Below are positions 5,916 through 7,352 of a stretch of DNA of 7,352 nucleotides, one piece after another. This DNA is from DATJPW01 sp035506215 (GTDB lineage Bacteria > Desulfobacterota > Desulfomonilia > Desulfomonilales > Desulfomonilaceae): assembly GCA_035506215.1 (NCBI GenBank), contig DATJPW010000255.1:1-7352 (forward strand), given 5' to 3'. Position 1 is the stretch's first letter. Every line of letters begins with the position of its first letter. Position numbers and translations under genes: made by a program. The notes below the pieces were generated by a model. The model made no database searches. It had not been told where the DNA came from and was given only the letters and a program-made list of their open reading frames with translations.

Positions 5916-6623
5916 TTACCGGGGCGGCTGCCAAAACGGTCCGGTCTTTCCTATCTCCTCAAGCGTAGCCGGGAACTCTTTGAAATATTCTTTGCTGCGA
6001 GCAAGCCAGTCGTCATCGAGACGCCGTCGAAAAAATTTCCCGGAGAAAAGCCGAAGCACGTCCTTGAGATGGATGATTCCTTCAGCGGTCGCTGGATCGA
6101 ATTGAGACCAATTCCTCACGTGCTCTTCCGACCGGAAGAGATTCATGGTGCTTCAGGTGTGCGCCCAGTCTTCCATCCATTTCCGCAGTGGGACTGCAAC
6201 ATACGCCACTATTTCCGCGGGCTCGATTTTCACGAAAAACCCATCAGAAACTTCCACAGCCACGGGATCGCCGCAGTCCAAACACACGCTATCAATTCGG
6301 ATTGTTTTGCCCGGAAACAGCCAGCAAACTGCCAGCGATTCAAATCCTCATTGACCGAACCATTTTTGCTTGCCGTCAACGGTGATCCTGTATTGAGTCG
6401 GGATATTATTGAAGGGCGCAAAAGAAGCTATCAGACTGGTATTGGGGTAGAGCCAACAACCGGGGATCTTCAGGTCGATGAGTTCATGAAGTCTTCGTCG
6501 GCCCTCGTCCGGTGATACTCCCAGATCTTTAGCGATGTCCGTGTAATGGGGAGCGTGACCGGTGTCCATGATCCCCCTGATGATGGTTTGGAACGTCTTG
6601 CTAAGCCGTGCTGTATCACCCAT
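5916..6623 (-). CDS. saoL: MerB-like organometal lyase, predicted double-selenocysteine protein (two TGA codons read through)
   Basis: The ATG at 6623 opens a single frame to TAA at 5916, broken only by TGA at 6348-6350 (codon 92) and 6153-6155 (codon 157). The 235-residue product matches the organomercurial lyase MerB throughout. It has an N-terminal winged-helix part (HYTDIAKDLGVSPDEGRRRL, 26-45), PTQYRITVDGKQKW-FGQ before the first TGA, CLDC at 114-117, and NLFRSEEHVRNW (161-172) after the second. MerB cleaves carbon-mercury bonds using Cys96, Asp99 and Cys159. By my alignment the TGAs replace Cys96 and Cys159, spaced 65 residues against 63, and Glu95 replaces Asp99. Each TGA has a SECIS-like hairpin. 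GGGGGGTGA precedes the ATG. I recall this as the NCBI family 'MerB-like organometallic lyase SaoL'. The substrate (an organomercury or other organometal) is inferred. Naive gene calling splits it into 6348-6623 and 5916-6146 and loses the middle. The alternative is a pseudogene with two nonsense mutations, which is unlikely given their positions. Confidence 0.88.
6123..6140 (-). promoter_or_regulatory. Predicted bacterial SECIS element for the second UGA (codon 157)
   Basis: On the minus strand, 12 nt after the TGA at 6153-6155, CTCTTCC-GGTC-GGAAGAG forms a perfect 7-bp stem with a GGUC loop. The E. coli fdhF SECIS loop also contains GGUC, about 18 nt after its UGA; here the loop begins 19 nt after. 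The hairpin is inside the coding region (LFRSEE), as bacterial SECIS elements are. SelB binding is inferred. Confidence 0.85.
6320..6336 (-). promoter_or_regulatory. Predicted bacterial SECIS element for the first UGA (codon 92)
   Basis: On the minus strand, 11 nt after the TGA at 6348-6350, GCTGGCA-GTT-TGCTGGC pairs over all 7 positions (two are G-U wobbles) with a GUU loop. The loop begins 18 nt after the TGA. Beyond a single unpaired U, the lower stem can extend through C-G and GAA/UUC pairing. The G in the first loop position and the distance fit the general bacterial SECIS pattern. It is less canonical than the second element. Confidence 0.7.
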
Positions 6624-6650
6624 GACTCACCCCCCAATTCATTTGGATTC

Positions 6651-6662
6651 GGCGGAACCGCC
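6651..6662. promoter_or_regulatory. 12-nt palindrome near the predicted transcription start of the MerB-like gene
   Basis: GGCGGAACCGCC is a perfect 5-bp inverted repeat with a 2-nt centre. It lies between the predicted -10 box and the ATG at 6623, where a repressor site or short leader hairpin would sit. No regulator gene is visible nearby, so its role is conjecture. Confidence 0.25.
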
Positions 6663-6673
6663 TTTGGGTACCA

Positions 6674-6700
6674 ATTATGTCCTCGGATGCTCCATGTCAA
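6674..6700 (-). promoter_or_regulatory. Predicted sigma-70-type promoter of the MerB-like selenoprotein gene
   Basis: On the minus strand a consensus TTGACA (6695-6700) is followed after 15 nt by CATAAT (6674-6679, 5 of 6 matches). Transcription would start near 6667, giving a leader of about 44 nt. The spacer is shorter than the ideal 17 nt. Short spacers are sometimes activator-dependent, as in MerR-type promoters (which are usually longer, 19-20 nt), so no regulator can be deduced. Confidence 0.4.
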
Positions 6701-6838
6701 TTGCACTGGAATGTCAGCGACCGATGGTCACGTACTGAATGCGCTCGGGTGTGAATCAGAGAAATGAAGACAGCCGAAGGGACGACTAGCAAATTAAGTA
6801 AGGTCTCTCCCAAACAGGGGAATCTCAAGAGAGAGAAG

Positions 6839-7352
6839 TCACTTGTGACTTTTACGGAGAACCTTCGCCAAAGTAGCTTCGAAACGTTCTTTGTCGCTGT
6901 GGGGAAGGCTTGAGGAAATTCGCACGAGATAACTCGTCCTCTGATTCTCGTCTACCGATTCATCCCTCGTCGCACACAAGTGAAGCCATTTCGGAATGAG
7001 TTCCAGAAGAATGAGGTTCTGAATGGCCTCGTCCTGAGTGAAAAGTCCACTGACACAGTCCCTTATGGCTAGCCATACCTCTTGAAAATCCTTTTCGTGT
7101 TCTTTATAGGCCACCCAAGTGAACGCAGAAAGTAGATGAGCTGCTTTTTGCTCTCTTTCATGCTCAAGGATCTTTGCTCGCAGCACCGAGCTCGCCGACG
7201 GGGAGATGTAGCAATCTGTTGGATACATCATGCAGGCCGTAAGGATGTACCTCCAGGCAGGAAAAGCGCCAATAGTTGAGCGCCACCAACTGACAGCGAA
7301 GGCGATTCTTTTATCGGCGAGCAACTTCTGCTCTCCGAACCAGCGCATCAGG
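6839..7352 (-). CDS. Hypothetical protein of unknown family (5' end beyond window)
   Basis: At least 169 residues ending at TGA (6839-6841); the frame continues through the right edge, so the start may lie outside (an ATG is present at 7348). The protein is mostly helical and soluble-looking, rich in Trp, Leu, Lys and Glu (EHEREQKAAHLLSAFTWVAYKEHEK, then DEAIQNLILLELIPKWLHL), with no signal peptide or clear motif. I do not recognise the family. It precedes the MerB-like gene on the same strand by 215 nt, but that gene appears to have its own promoter, so an operon is doubtful. Coding potential is supported by length and composition only. Confidence 0.55.
   Translation of the reverse strand, partial: LMRWFGEQKLLADKRIAFAVSWWRSTIGAFPAWRYILTACMMYPTDCYISPSASSVLRAKILEHEREQKAAHLLSAFTWVAYKEHEKDFQEVWLAIRDCVSGLFTQDEAIQNLILLELIPKWLHLCATRDESVDENQRTSYLVRISSSLPHSDKERFEATLAKVLRKSHK

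Noticed and set aside
6335..6352. A tRNA T-arm-like GATTCAAATCCTC sequence
   Set aside because: No acceptor, D or anticodon arm surrounds it, and it lies inside the MerB-like coding frame.
5916..6623. Reading the two TGA codons as nonsense mutations in a decayed merB-like pseudogene, or as two separate small genes
   Set aside because: Both TGAs match catalytic Cys columns, the frame is otherwise intact with no frameshift, and each has a SECIS-like hairpin at the right distance. The region between the ORFs is clearly homologous and in the same frame.
6780..6841. TGA at the end of the right-edge gene as a third selenocysteine codon
   Set aside because: The read-through continues only 15 codons with no recognisable Cys-aligned motif, and there is no hairpin with a suitable loop at the SECIS distance.

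Overview
The window (about 7.35 kb, mid GC) reads like a chromosomal segment of an anaerobic bacterium, most likely a Desulfobacterota/deltaproteobacterial type. That is an inference from three things: an apparent selenocysteine-containing enzyme, a corrinoid adenosyltransferase, and several families of dispersed palindromic repeats between genes. No 16S or other taxonomic marker is present.

Layout, left to right. Bases 3-101 hold the tail of a plus-strand gene entering from the left. Bases 102-607 are intergenic with a REP-like inverted pair (155-329), a possible small gene remnant, and an inverted repeat (548-599) just 3' of the next gene. On the minus strand follow a secreted type II L-asparaginase (608-1663) and a cob(I)yrinic acid a,c-diamide adenosyltransferase (1820-2347). 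Bases 2348-3036 carry no gene I can support, apart from a possible promoter. On the plus strand is an unusual membrane protein (3037-4335): an isoprenylcysteine/phospholipid methyltransferase-like N-terminal half joined to a Cys/His-rich C-terminal half. A mosaic repeat (4418-4595) separates it from a tight two-gene unit: a small PH-like protein (4663-5016) and a LysE-family exporter (5018-5641). A large hairpin (5848-5891) lies in the convergent gap.

The most interesting object is on the minus strand at 5916-6623. What simple gene calling would give as two short unrelated ORFs is one continuous 236-codon frame interrupted by two in-frame TGA codons. The protein is a homologue of the organomercurial lyase MerB. 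By my alignment the two TGAs fall on the two catalytic cysteines of MerB (Cys96 and Cys159). Each TGA is followed, 18-19 nt downstream, by the apical loop of a 7-bp hairpin starting with G (GUU and GGUC), as expected for bacterial SECIS elements. I read this as a double-selenocysteine MerB-like organometal lyase, matching what I recall as the SaoL family. A promoter-like sequence with a palindrome at the presumed transcription start precedes it. No other organometal or selenium gene is visible here, so the gene appears to stand alone locally. A minus-strand gene of unknown function (6839-7352) runs off the right edge.
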